Shown: positions 38,501 through 46,446, counted from the stretch's first letter. The stretch: 64,000 nucleotides of DNA from Amylostereum areolatum (GCA_012932865.1 SAXG01000041.1:124001-188000), one strand, 5' to 3'. Made by a program: numbers and translations. Notes: generated from the letters alone by a model not told the origin.

Positions 38501-39554
38501 GTCGGTCAGGAAGTCGCTCAGAGGTTTTCTTGTCGAATACAGGTGCAAAGTCGTGGTACGGCGGGGGGACTAAGTCTTCAAAGGTTTGTGGGCGTGCGTT
38601 CTCTTTTGAATGCTCTGCAAGCTCCTGCGCTTTTGTAAAGCCCGCGCGGATGGGTATTGCATCTGGATTAGGACCATCGGTTTCAGGGAGGATTCCGGTG
38701 CGGCGTAGTCCATTGATCTCCCAGTCTCGGAATACCATGGGCCGCTCGTCGTCGTCTTCAGTGAAGAGTCGTGCGGGTAGAGGGGAGCGATGGACCGTGC
38801 GGACGCGAACACCTTTGACTCTGCGTGCAGGAATAACATAAGTGGGGACTGGGGTCCAGGACACATATGTCGGCTCTGGGAAGGGATCGTCCACGACGAG
38901 AGGTGTCCTTGGGGTTTTACCTGCTTCAACCTTACGCTGTGATTGGACCGATGATGGTTTCCGTGGCTTGGTTGCGAGGTTCGTCACAGGAGGTTTGGAC
39001 AGAGTGCACGAGGGAGGGCAGCGGAGCATGTCAACACGGTCTCGTTGCCAGTCTATGGTGGGATTGTGCTCGTCGAGCCAGTCTGTTCCAAGGATCATGT
39101 CATGATCGCCGATGTCGGTGATGAAGAACTCAGCTTCTTCCTCATGGTACGCCTTTGAATCTTGCGAGTATATCCGGATCCGCTGGGTCGTTGTGTCGCG
39201 TACCCAGCCCATGATGTTCTCGGTGCCGTCCACATTACGCACGGGGAACGGGTTTTCTAGTTTTCTTGTGGTAAGCTTCTTGCGTTCAACGAAGCTTCGG
39301 TTCAGGATAATTCCTTCTGCGCCGCTATCAAGCAGCGCGTCTGCGTCGATTTCTCTTTTGGTAACTCGTCCGATCAGCTTGACTTTGAGCGTGATCGATG
39401 GTGTTTGCCTGTTCTTGGTGACAGTAGACAGATACAAACACGGGGGATACGATTGCTCACAGGTATGCATGGATGATAATACAGCGAAACGATTCGACGA
39501 TGATACCAAAAGTCCTTTGCCTCCACCAGACGACGCGACTGGGGGGCGTTTCAA
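35463..39554 (-). CDS. pol: Pol of A2
   Basis: Complete Pol in the -1 frame from gag, entered at the TTG overlapping the Gag TGA (39551-39553). Domains: protease LLDSGAEGIILN; RT with [17 protein letters not shown] and IYMDDILVF; RNase H VEVDASDFATGGILSQ, DHKNLEHFKTAQKLSRRQARW; integrase finger (HESPLAGHPGRFKTYEL, CATCQSTK), and core with [19 protein letters not shown] and HPQTDGQTEREN; chromodomain YDVEDIVDSKPT and YLVKWAGYPDSENTWLPRSSL. The frame passes the polypurine tract and ends 68 nt inside the LTR. All catalytic motifs seen are intact. Confidence 0.93.
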   Translation of the reverse strand: MKRPPVASSGGGKGLLVSSSNRFAVLSSMHTCEQSYPPCLYLSTVTKNRQTPSITLKVKLIGRVTKREIDADALLDSGAEGIILNRSFVERKKLTTRKLENPFPVRNVDGTENIMGWVRDTTTQRIRIYSQDSKAYHEEEAEFFITDIGDHDMILGTDWLDEHNPTIDWQRDRVDMLRCPPSCTLSKPPVTNLATKPRKPSSVQSQRKVEAGKTPRTPLVVDDPFPEPTYVSWTPVPTYVIPARRVKGVRVRTVHRSPLPARLFTEDDDERPMVFRDWEINGLRRTGILPETDGPNPDAIPIRAGFTKAQELAEHSKENARPQTFEDLVPPPYHDFAPVFDKKTSERLPDRRPWDHAIDMKDGFEPKPCKIYPLSPSKQIELDTFLDDHLKKGYIRPSKSPQASPFFFVKKKDGKLRPVQDYRELNKGAVKNEYPLPLISEIVDRLKGAKIFSKMDVRWGYNNVRIKEGDEWKAAFKTNRGLFEPTVMFFGLMNSPATFQAMMNELFKDLIDSGKVIIYMDDILVFTRTMNEHRAIVRQVLQRLQDNDLFLKPEKCVFEQDSVEYLGLIISHDKIAMDPVKVAGIQDWPTPRTVKDVQSFLGFGNFYRHFIKDFSKVARPLFDLTKKDCTWDWSADCQTAFDALKAAFTSSPVLVMPDPKKPYLVEVDASDFATGGILSQKGDDGHWHPVAYLSKALSEPERNYDIYDKELLAIIRALEAWRHYLEGAPDTVEIWTDHKNLEHFKTAQKLSRRQARWALFLTRFDFSLVHKPGISHRPDPMSRRPDHKDGVENDNKERVLLDPKYFQVRATRPGAVTSLGDVELRRRIRDCKTKDIEVVQALDAILRNGPRTLVKNLQEWNYEEGLVLFRGKVYVPADDELRHDIVKMYHESPLAGHPGRFKTYELVSREYWWPGMSVFVRDFVAGCATCQSTKTQSSRPHVDMIPNEVPDRPFGVISTDFIVELPDCEGYNTVNVVVDRLTKMVVTTPCTTKITSDGTADILFDKVYRHYGLADKIISDRGPQFAGQVMRTLNEKLGIKSALSTAYHPQTDGQTERENQNLEQFLRVFCNYRQDDWVKWLPFFEFSHNSRTHAATGKAPFEVLYGFLPKMYPSVNPSSKVPAVEERLRQLEEVRQEIKASLALASDLMKHYNGDTVSESTQFAVGDKVWLEGKNLKTTRPKAKLAAKRFGPFEIIDVISPVNYRLKLPKTWRIHPVFHASLLTVYKETAAHGPNYEQPPPDLIDDEEEYDVEDIVDSKPTRNKKGIQYLVKWAGYPDSENTWLPRSSLSKVTDMIDAFHKRHPNAPRPVRSLGISFDDFLASTLADDIALQAKARLKGGVMSRIAPFLSSFADLVHATHHGT

Positions 39555-40576
39555 AAATCCTGCGATTCCAGGATGTCCTTCAACAGCGCTACTGCCTGCT
39601 CCTTGCCTTCCGCGTCCAGATCCTTCAGCTGGCGAGTGATCGCCGCGATGGTTTTGGATGGGTCGGGAGCTGCTTTTGCAGTGGACGGAGCCGTGTTTGT
39701 CGGCAGGGGAGGGGCCTTGGACCCAGTCTCTACTGCGCCCACCCGTCGCGCGCTCGAATCGCGGTTGGGGCAGTCGCGAGAGACGTGACCGGCTTGTCGA
39801 CACATGAAGCACTTGCCTTCGCGCATCATCTTTGCGCGCTCGTCGTCCGTCAGCTTTGCAGGGCGGGTCGAGGTGTTGGTGAAGGCGCCGACTCGGCGCG
39901 ACGAGGAGTCGTTGATCGAACCGTTCGAGGTGAGCGCGACAGCCCCCTTGGACTGACTGCTCTTCCTCTCCGGGTTCTCTTCGAGCCACTGGTGGTTGAT
40001 GCGGCGGGCACGCTCCTTCCACTCCGCGAGCTTGGTGGGGAACGGGTACGACCGGGCCACCTGCTTGCCGAGGTCACGCTGAAGTCCCTTCTTGAAAAAG
40101 TGGATTAGCGCCTCGTCGTCGTACGCTGACATGGTTGCCAGCATCTCAAACTCGGTGATAAAGTCAGTGACGTCCCGGGTGGTCATTGCGAGCTCGTTGA
40201 TCTTACGCTGAGCCTCTATCTTCGGATCGACGGGCACGAAGTCTTTGCCAAACCTCTCGAAGAGCTCTTTGTAGGAGCTATAGTGGAGTGTTGGGGGCGT
40301 GGGGTCGAGGGTGTCGGCGTCTTCCTTCTCGTCTTCGTCGGCGAAGAGTTCCATGCGGCGATGCGTGGCCCAGGCTTTCGCCGTGTCGTCCTCCATCAGG
40401 CTAAGGAGGAGCATCATCTTGGCGTCATCTGTGGCATAAACATCTTTGTTAACGCGCAGGAACATGCGGAGCTCGAGGGAGAACCGGAGGGTGTCGCGTC
40501 TATCGCCTTTGAATGGCTTTGGCTTGGGGCCGATCTCCCGCTTGGAGACGGCAGGTTTGGATTCGGCATCGGACAT
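39551..40576 (-). CDS. gag: Gag of A2
   Basis: The protein has 341 aa from the first ATG. The same frame is open upstream to the TAG at 41168. The capsid domain is at about residues 20-200, and the CCHC knuckle is CFMCRQAGHVSRDC. The C-terminal helix KTIAAITRQLKDLDAEGKEQAVALLKDIL is preserved here and lost from A1. It ends QDF at GAT TTT TGA, with pol in -1. Confidence 0.92.
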   Translation of the reverse strand: MSDAESKPAVSKREIGPKPKPFKGDRRDTLRFSLELRMFLRVNKDVYATDDAKMMLLLSLMEDDTAKAWATHRRMELFADEDEKEDADTLDPTPPTLHYSSYKELFERFGKDFVPVDPKIEAQRKINELAMTTRDVTDFITEFEMLATMSAYDDEALIHFFKKGLQRDLGKQVARSYPFPTKLAEWKERARRINHQWLEENPERKSSQSKGAVALTSNGSINDSSSRRVGAFTNTSTRPAKLTDDERAKMMREGKCFMCRQAGHVSRDCPNRDSSARRVGAVETGSKAPPLPTNTAPSTAKAAPDPSKTIAAITRQLKDLDAEGKEQAVALLKDILESQDF

Positions 40577-41167
40577 CTTGTCGAAGGGGAGGGGGACGGT
40601 GAGGGATTGGGCGAGTTCTTGATCAAGGCGGCGTAGGGTTTCTCGTCGGCATTCTTCTGCTTCTTCAACTTCGTCCTCAACTTGTTTTGCGACAAGGAAG
40701 TCGGCGGGGGTGAGGAATTGCTGGTTATGATGCCACGACCAGTGATCTTGGACGGGACTGAACGAAGTGGGCTGCCACTCAACTACTGATCGTCCTGGGG
40801 TTCCGTTCTTGTTCCGTCTATAGGCGTACCACTTCCCAGTTGTGTCGTTGTGGTTGATCCCTTCTGGGACTTCGATTACAGTACGTCGACGGGGTGGGGG
40901 CGAGTTGGTCGGAGGGGGGTTCAGGAAGCGCTGTAGAACGTCCGCAGCGGTGGCAAAATCCGATTCTTCAACGTAGGGTTGTTCGTCACGGTCGTCGAAG
41001 TACCAGTCTCGACGTTGCCGGTTTGGTTCGTCGTGCAGCCAACGTACGGATTCCTTAGTCTGCTGCGAGGTGAGGATATAGTATTCTTCGGGACAGTAGT
41101 CTCGAAAAACGCCTGGGGGGAGGTTCGGAGTGGGGGGACGAGGGGCTGTGGAGGACGTGATGATGGT

Positions 41168-41784
41168 CTAGAAGAAGTCCGCCACGATGGGGCGACGGCC
41201 GAGGAGTTTCTTGGTGAGGTAGCCGGCTTTTACTGCCTGGCGGATCTTATGTTCGTGGTGGCGGAGACGAAGGGTCTTACCCTTGATGGTGGGACGGAGG
41301 ACTGGTGGCGGGGTGGATTCGGGGGTCCGGCGGTTAAACTGGGAGACGGAGGTGAAACTGGTTTGGAGGATCGGGTTGGGGGCGTCCTGGATGAGGTACG
41401 TGTGGTAGGTGGGGGCGTGGAGGGTGAATTCAAGGCGTTCGAGGTCTACGTTGATGCACGTGGTGATCCGGACGTATAGGGCAAGGACGACAGTACCGTG
41501 ATCCTTGTGCCACCTCCACTCGAAGATGCGGAAGTTGAGGCCGTGCGCGGTCCAGGGATCTTTCTTGCAGAGGTTCTGTACGGGGACGAGGCAGTTGACG
41601 GTGACGGCGTCGGACCAAGGGTAGGGGAGTGGTGCGTCGTCGCGGGGGGTGATCGGCTTTCCGTTGAACGGGAGGAAAACCGGTGCGTTCGGGAGGTCCG
41701 TGGTGGGAGTTTTTAACGTCGTAGAGACGGCAGAGGTAGATGGAGAGAGGGGTGCGAGGTAGGCGTAGGGGTAGACTGTCCAGG
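41168..41784 (-). CDS. ORF0 (gag leader protein) of A2, no AUG, ends in TAG in frame with gag
   Basis: Open from the predicted transcript start in the LTR through this segment, with no internal Met. Contains NAPVFLPFNGKPITPRDDAPLP-type sequence, KDPWTAHGLNFRIFEWRW, LEFTLHAPTYHTYLI and a basic end LRLRHHEHKIRQAVKAGYLTKK. It stops at TTC TTC TAG ACC and the same frame then runs open to the Gag ATG. Conserved with A1. Either stop readthrough gives a long Gag, or ORF0 is a separate leader protein. Confidence 0.55.
41773..41782 (-). promoter_or_regulatory. Self-complementary primer binding site of A2
   Basis: On the minus strand TGGACAGTCT lies 2 nt after the 5' LTR and complements the AGACTGTCCA site in the LTR, as in A1. 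Confidence 0.75.
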
Positions 41785-42204
41785 TGTCAGAAACGCAGTT
41801 TATGAGACCGATGAACCGCCTAAGTCGCGACGATGGGAGGAGCGAGAAGAGAATAGATTCGAGAGTGCCGGGGTCTAGGGTAGTGCAACGTACGCTACAG
41901 TGCCGTATGACGAGATGGACAGTCTGAGGAAAAGGGAAAAGGGATACTGTCCTTATATACAAGTGGGAACGATGGTGCGATGCGATGCGATAGTGGTGCG
42001 AGCGGGGGAAACAATAAGAAAGGAGTCATGGGGAGGAGGACAGAGGTCCGGAGCAGTGATGTCATAGATAAGGATGCGGAACCCCGCTCGGAAGTCCGGG
42101 CAATGACGTCGTTGAGGCATGTGATGCAAGGGAAGGTCATGTGCCGTGACACGTCGCGTGTACGAGGTCTGCAAACGAAGAGAGAAATGGAGCGATCCGT
42201 GACA
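41785..42204 (-). repeat. 5' LTR of A2 (420 bp)
   Basis: It begins TGTCACGG at 42204 and ends TCTGACA at 41785. On its outer side GAATC (42205-42209) belongs to B2 and duplicates GATTC (the same word inverted) at 31635-31639. Confidence 0.93.
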
Positions 42205-43081
42205 GAATCAAGAGTTAGAACAATATCTTCGAGCATTCTGCAACGGAGATCAAACGAATTGGGCAAAACTTCTACCAAAAGCAGAATTCGCACACAATAT
42301 AAGACAACATTCAGCTACGAAAGCTTCCCCATTTGAACTCCTACACGGGTATCAACCGGTTTTTAACCCGGCAATACCAACCGATCCGCGAATACCGACA
42401 GCCGAAGAAAGAATAAAGAACTTTAAGGACGCATGGGACAACGCAGAAGCAAGTCTGGAAATAGCTGCCAAATTAATGAAAATGCAGCATGATCAAACGT
42501 TCACACTGCGAGATCAACTCAAACAGGGTGACCAAGTATGGTTAGACGGGAAAAATCTTAACACGGTATACCCGAAAACTAAACTAGCACCAAAGCGATT
42601 CGGCCCATTCAAAATCAAAAAAGTAATAGGACCAGTAACCTATCGCTTAGAACTACCGGCGAAGTGGAAAATACATCCGGTATTTCACGCGGCACTATTA
42701 ATTCCGTTCAAAGAAACAGAACAATATGGAGAAGCTTACGAAAAACCGCCCCCGGAACTAGTAAACAATGAAGAACTCTATGAACTAGAAACAATAATAG
42801 CCTCGAAACTAGACAAACGATATTCCGAACCATTACATTATTTCGTAAAATGGAAAGGCTACCCAGATTCCGGTAACACATGGGAACCAGCATCTAATCT
42901 CGAAGGATCAAAAGATGTGATCGCAGAGTTCCATCGGAATAACCCCAAGGCACCGAAGTTGCCACCACAGCCAATCAGAGATACCAACACAGAAGCCACT
43001 GATCGTGACGAAACCGACGCAACACAGCAAAAACAAAGACCAACGAGACGAAAGAAATGCAAGACGAAAGTAAGACATTAG
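42205..43081 (+). pseudogene. pol: Integrase C-terminus and chromodomain of B2
   Basis: Open from the break to the TAG at 43079-43081. Starts NQELEQYLRAF-like after the [12 protein letters not shown] motif left at 31635. Includes the GPF...PVTYRLELPAKWKIHPVFH module and the chromodomain YELETIIASKLD, YFVKWKGYPDSGNTWEPASNLEG. Cut off from the rest of pol by the A2 insertion. Confidence 0.92.
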
Positions 43082-43127
43082 TGAGACTCAACGGCATTCA
43101 GGCGAATGCACTGCCAACAAGGGGGGG

Positions 43128-43135
43128 ATAAAAAC
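43128..43135 (+). promoter_or_regulatory. TATA-like box before the B2 accessory cassette
   Basis: GATAAAAA after a run of G, 35 bp before the ORF-x ATG; same block as 21791-21800 in B1. Confidence 0.4.
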
Positions 43136-43163
43136 CCTACGGGTTCAACAAGACAGATCACCA

Positions 43164-43430
43164 ATGTCCACCACCCCAAACGCAGCCAACACTTCCTCCA
43201 CCAATCCGATCGTCTCATCTAGCAATGTCGACCACCTCCGCCTCGTCTGCAACCGAGTTCACCACTCTCAACAGGAACGCGCCCTCTGTGGAGACTGCTT
43301 CATCGCTCGATCAGCAGCAATCCTTGCAATTAAGTCAGTACCTTCTCCGCCTAGGTCAGGACCAGACGGAAGAACAGACGGAAGAGCAAGGGGTAAGCCG
43401 CTTAGAAGCACACAGAAGAACCCTAACTGA
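43164..43430 (+). CDS. ORF-x of B2, small Cys protein
   Basis: An 88-aa frame from ATG 43164: MSTTPNAANTSSTNPIVSSS, then RLVCNRVHHSQQERALCGDC, FIARSAAILAIK and a basic Arg/Gly end. The C, CGDC arrangement could bind zinc, but no family was recognised. It overlaps ORF-a in another frame from 43225. If the 58-nt intron at 43393 is removed, this frame continues into ORF-a. Confidence 0.45.
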   Translation: MSTTPNAANTSSTNPIVSSSNVDHLRLVCNRVHHSQQERALCGDCFIARSAAILAIKSVPSPPRSGPDGRTDGRARGKPLRSTQKNPN

Positions 43431-44967
43431 AGCACCCGGATTCCTCACAGGTGCTAATGCAATCCCCGTGGCCCGGAGCAGCGGAAGTCCCAATGCCCGA
43501 TTCCCCGATACTCGAGAGTCAGATAGCCCGCATGATAGCCGGAGTAGCACTCGAGCAGGCCAGACAGCGGATCGACAACCTCAGGAGGGAGTCGGCCGAC
43601 GTCCAGGACATCCTGAAGAACCACGTCAAGATGCTCGACGGAGAACTCCGCCAGCTAGACTCGAGGTACCTGACGCTCTCGACCGAAATGGAGGAGCGAG
43701 AGGTCAAGCTTCTTCGACGATTCCGGAAGCTAGCGCAGCGGCTGTACTCAACGTCGCAGAGCTCCGGAGATTCCTTACTGAAGTCGGACACAGAGTCAAC
43801 TGGCTCAACTGGGAAAGACACACCTTCCGCGCCGCCTACGAAGGAGAAATCCTCCGCAGACGAATGGAAACTACCGGAGTTCCCCATATGTCGTCACGCG
43901 ACGGCCCCGACATCGATCTCATCTTCCATGGATATCACATCTCCCCGGGCTATACTGTTCGACCCGATCCCATCACGTCCGCCCTCGCCAGACCCCCGTT
44001 CCTTCCTAACGCCCCTCCACGACCCGTCACCGCTCCCACCCCGCCGGGATCCATACCCGTCCCCGACCTCACCCACATTAACCCCATCCAACCTCCCGTC
44101 GCTCGAAACGGAGTACCCGGAGAGCTGTTCAGACAGCCCCTGCCAGGAGAGCTATCGGGACAGCCCCTGGTCCTTCCAGAGCCCGGACAACCGACCGGAC
44201 AACCGACCAGCAGTCCGCGACCGGTATCTAGGACATCTTCTCGGCTGCCCGCCGTGCCTAGACCGCCAACTCCATTCCCACTATCTGCTGGCGATGCTCC
44301 CATGCCGTGGCACGGAGGCCCCGCCCCCTATCCCTCATTCCTATGTCCGCACCCCGACCATGCTCGAGATCCCGTCACCCAAGATCCCCGAGTCACCGCA
44401 CAGCGACGTAAACATGATTCTGTCAACCCCGACGGAAGACCGTTCAAACGAATCAGAGAGCTCAGACTCCCCGATGCATCGAGTGAGGAAGAACTTCAAG
44501 GAGCTCCAGAAGATAGTCGATCGGATGATGGAAGACCGCGCTCGCCGGAGACAGGAACTCAACCTAACGGACGAGTCGGACAGTTCAGCGGACGAATCGG
44601 ACAGTTCGGCGGACAAGGCGGAAGAAACGGCCGAGAATCCCTCGGACCCATGGAGCAACGAGCCGACCACGTGGACGCAAGAGGAGTGGGACGCAATTCC
44701 CTCGAAGCCGCAGAAACACTGCTGGAAATGCGGCAAGCGAGGCCATCTCCGCCGAGATTGTCCCCGTCGCAAGGACGATCCCCCTCACTTCCCCCGATCT
44801 CGGTCCTGCTATCCCCTCCGACCACAGACTCCTCTTCCTCACCCCCGCCCGAACCGTCCGGATATCAGTTACGGTCCAGGAACACTGATGTCCCACCCCC
44901 ACCTCCGACGTACCGACGCTACCGCCCGCGCCCACAGGCAGCTTCTGGGGTTCCTCACGCGACGTGA
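43225..44967 (+). CDS. ORF-a of B2, accessory protein
   Basis: A 580-aa frame, homologous to 21891-23594 along its length. The strongest conservation is in VAELRRFLTEVGHRVNWLNW, ERHTFRAAYEGEILRRRMET, GPDIDLIFHGYHISPGYT and the end PSGYQLRSRNTDVPPPPPTY. The middle is Pro-rich and disordered, with in-frame length changes between copies. It overlaps ORF-b by about 1.5 kb in the next frame. No known domain. Expressed, if at all, from unspliced RNA. Confidence 0.6.
   Translation: MSTTSASSATEFTTLNRNAPSVETASSLDQQQSLQLSQYLLRLGQDQTEEQTEEQGVSRLEAHRRTLTEAPGFLTGANAIPVARSSGSPNARFPDTRESDSPHDSRSSTRAGQTADRQPQEGVGRRPGHPEEPRQDARRRTPPARLEVPDALDRNGGARGQASSTIPEASAAAVLNVAELRRFLTEVGHRVNWLNWERHTFRAAYEGEILRRRMETTGVPHMSSRDGPDIDLIFHGYHISPGYTVRPDPITSALARPPFLPNAPPRPVTAPTPPGSIPVPDLTHINPIQPPVARNGVPGELFRQPLPGELSGQPLVLPEPGQPTGQPTSSPRPVSRTSSRLPAVPRPPTPFPLSAGDAPMPWHGGPAPYPSFLCPHPDHARDPVTQDPRVTAQRRKHDSVNPDGRPFKRIRELRLPDASSEEELQGAPEDSRSDDGRPRSPETGTQPNGRVGQFSGRIGQFGGQGGRNGRESLGPMEQRADHVDARGVGRNSLEAAETLLEMRQARPSPPRLSPSQGRSPSLPPISVLLSPPTTDSSSSPPPEPSGYQLRSRNTDVPPPPPTYRRYRPRPQAASGVPHAT
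43393..43450 (+). promoter_or_regulatory. Predicted frame-switching intron in B2 (58 nt)
   Basis: GTAAGC donor, CTAAC branch word about 27 nt before the 3' end, CACAG acceptor. Removal joins codon 56 of ORF-a directly to the ORF-b frame at 43451. Confidence 0.58.
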
Positions 44968-45163
44968 GAGCCTGACGCACGAAGCCGCCCAACACGCCAC
45001 TGAGCAGTGGCTGTACTGGGAGGACGCAATGCTCCGCACTCAGCGAGAACCCCCCTCGCGCTTCAATCACTCCTGGCGCGTCGACGATCTCTTCTGGAAG
45101 GAAGAAGATTGGGACTTGCAGGAAGCGGAGGAGTCGAAGGATCACTGGCCGGAACCCTGGTAA
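43451..45163 (+). CDS. ORF-b of B2, second CCHC protein
   Basis: A 570-codon frame following the acceptor (first ATG 43457). N-terminal helical region ESQIARMIAGVALEQARQRI, DNLRRESADVQDILKN and EMEEREVKLLRRFRKLAQRLY; Ser/Pro-rich linkers; acidic repeat DESDSSADESDSSADK; CCHC knuckle CWKCGKRGHLRRDC (44719-44760); conserved C-terminal LLGFLTRRESLTHEAAQHAT, EQWLYWED and HSWRVDDLFWKEEDWDLQE. Intact here, broken once in B1. Probably a nucleic-acid-binding protein distinct from the element's own Gag. Confidence 0.62.
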   Translation: MLMQSPWPGAAEVPMPDSPILESQIARMIAGVALEQARQRIDNLRRESADVQDILKNHVKMLDGELRQLDSRYLTLSTEMEEREVKLLRRFRKLAQRLYSTSQSSGDSLLKSDTESTGSTGKDTPSAPPTKEKSSADEWKLPEFPICRHATAPTSISSSMDITSPRAILFDPIPSRPPSPDPRSFLTPLHDPSPLPPRRDPYPSPTSPTLTPSNLPSLETEYPESCSDSPCQESYRDSPWSFQSPDNRPDNRPAVRDRYLGHLLGCPPCLDRQLHSHYLLAMLPCRGTEAPPPIPHSYVRTPTMLEIPSPKIPESPHSDVNMILSTPTEDRSNESESSDSPMHRVRKNFKELQKIVDRMMEDRARRRQELNLTDESDSSADESDSSADKAEETAENPSDPWSNEPTTWTQEEWDAIPSKPQKHCWKCGKRGHLRRDCPRRKDDPPHFPRSRSCYPLRPQTPLPHPRPNRPDISYGPGTLMSHPHLRRTDATARAHRQLLGFLTRRESLTHEAAQHATEQWLYWEDAMLRTQREPPSRFNHSWRVDDLFWKEEDWDLQEAEESKDHWPEPW

Positions 45164-45361
45164 GTGCACGGACGAACTCTCACCCATCATACGCACTCGG
45201 ACTATTTCTCCCATCATCATTTACGTCTCCATCTCGCTCCCATCATCCTGCCTCTACGATTTCTCCTTACGATACTCCTCGGACTGATCACGGACTGCGC
45301 CCTCACTCGCACGCATATTTTCCTCGGACTTCTCTACTGTATGGGTTCCTATCGCTATGAG
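45160..45361 (+). promoter_or_regulatory. Possible second intron at the end of ORF-b in B2
   Basis: GTAAGT overlaps the ORF-b stop, and no AG occurs before CTATGAG at 45359-45361. Length 202 against 217 in B1, the difference being mainly a CAT microsatellite. An overlapping hydrophobic frame (45164-45460) ends early by frameshift relative to B1. Confidence 0.4.
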
Positions 45362-45497
45362 GAAGGCGAAACATTTGGCATCTTTCCCTGCGACACGCTG
45401 GACGTGTCACTTACTTACGACTCGTGTTTGATTATGTATGATATTCCCGCTTACGATTGACGGCAATGATTACATCATTGCCCCTCCACATCGCAAG

Positions 45498-45506
45498 CAT
45501 AAAAGG
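45498..45506 (+). promoter_or_regulatory. TATA-like box before ORF-c of B2
   Basis: CATAAAAGG, 79 bp before the ATG at 45577, as in B1. Confidence 0.45.
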
Positions 45507-45576
45507 AAAGCCACAAAGACGATAACATCCTCAGACATCGTCTAACCAACTCACTCGCACCAACCAAACCAACAAA

Positions 45577-45960
45577 ATGTCTTCTACTCTTACTTCCTCA
45601 TCGCGTAACCTCTCCACCATCGACCACACCCCTCCTACCACTCCTCCTCCTTCGCCCGTCCTCTCGCGCACTCCCACGCCCGACCCACAGGACGAAGAAC
45701 TCCTTCGTCATCTCAAACGAGTTACGGAACTCCTAAACCGCCCGGACGTCGCTCGCGCCATGAAGAGGCCGAGAAGCTTAGACGAAGAAGCTATGCAGGA
45801 GTCGAAGGGAAGATCCGGCATCAAGGGACTCTTCCGAAAGCGCGGGCCTCGGTTCAAGAGCCCGGATCACGCGACAACGGCGAGGATAGGGCATCGGTTA
45901 GGGGCTACTACGATAGATGGGGAAGACCTGAAGGTAGTAGAAGCGTTGTTAAAGCGATAG
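45577..45960 (+). CDS. ORF-c of B2, basic 127-aa protein
   Basis: Same length as the B1 copy (24219-24602) and identical over almost all of the C-terminal 85 residues: EELLRHLKRVTELLNRPDVA, RAMKRPRSLDEEAMQESKG and KGLFRKRGPRFKSPDHATTA. Differences cluster in the Pro-rich N-terminus. This pattern suggests selection on the C-terminal part. No family recognised. The stop lies in the 9-bp hairpin at 45955-45975. Confidence 0.62.
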   Translation: MSSTLTSSSRNLSTIDHTPPTTPPPSPVLSRTPTPDPQDEELLRHLKRVTELLNRPDVARAMKRPRSLDEEAMQESKGRSGIKGLFRKRGPRFKSPDHATTARIGHRLGATTIDGEDLKVVEALLKR

Positions 45961-46032
45961 AATAGAATTCTATCGTTGAGGGCCGGGCAAGGATATAAAG
46001 AGTGAACATCAGAAAACGACAAACCCAGAAGC

Positions 46033-46446
46033 ATGATGCAATCAACACAATCACCCGATCTATCGATGTTCAATACGCCCACTCCTCGCTGGCTCATCGC
46101 CGTCGTCAGCATCATCGTAGGACTTACGATCCTCACCTTCCTCGCATCAACAATATTCCTCCTCCAATGGCGAAGAGCGAGCGATCGACAGCATGTTCAA
46201 GAGATCCCTCTAGAACCGCTTCGATTCAGGAATCTACGAGACGTAGATTCTAGAGAGGGGGATAGTGTTACAACTTGTCCAAGGTACTTCATTTCCCATT
46301 GCCTTATTAGGAAGGACGTCGCTAAACGACGGATTACGACTGTGCCCCAGTTCGTAACCGTCTCAACGACGCGACGACGACAGTGCCACAGATCGTCACC
46401 GTCTCAACGGCACAGCCGCGACGGTGCCACAGTCTCATCCCCGTAG
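46033..46446 (+). CDS. ORF-d of B2, single-pass membrane protein
   Basis: ATG 46033, 39 bp after TATAAAG. Membrane segment WLIAVVSIIVGLTILTFLAS is identical to B1, as are QWRRA and IPLEPLRFRNLRDVDSREGDS. The frame enters the LTR at 46266 and runs further there than in B1 (137 aa in total), because U3 has diverged. The coding part upstream of the LTR is the conserved part. Confidence 0.62.
   Translation: MMQSTQSPDLSMFNTPTPRWLIAVVSIIVGLTILTFLASTIFLLQWRRASDRQHVQEIPLEPLRFRNLRDVDSREGDSVTTCPRYFISHCLIRKDVAKRRITTVPQFVTVSTTRRRQCHRSSPSQRHSRDGATVSSP

Larger units (their letters stand above)
35110..42204 (-). mobile_element. Ty3/gypsy chromovirus A2 (nearly intact)
   Basis: A 7,095-bp minus-strand element with 420-bp and 421-bp LTRs. 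Flanks in its own orientation are GATTC at the 5' end and CTAGA at the 3' end, so its own duplication is not intact. The partner GATTC is found next to the 3' LTR of A1. ORF0, gag and pol have no inactivating change that I can see, apart from the in-frame TAG between ORF0 and gag that A1 shares. It may be the active or most recent form of family A here. Confidence 0.93.

Noticed and set aside
35110..42204. A2 as a simple inverted duplicate of A1
   Set aside because: The flanks are family B halves with a split target duplication, and the two elements differ at many sites, so they are separate insertions later joined by inversion.
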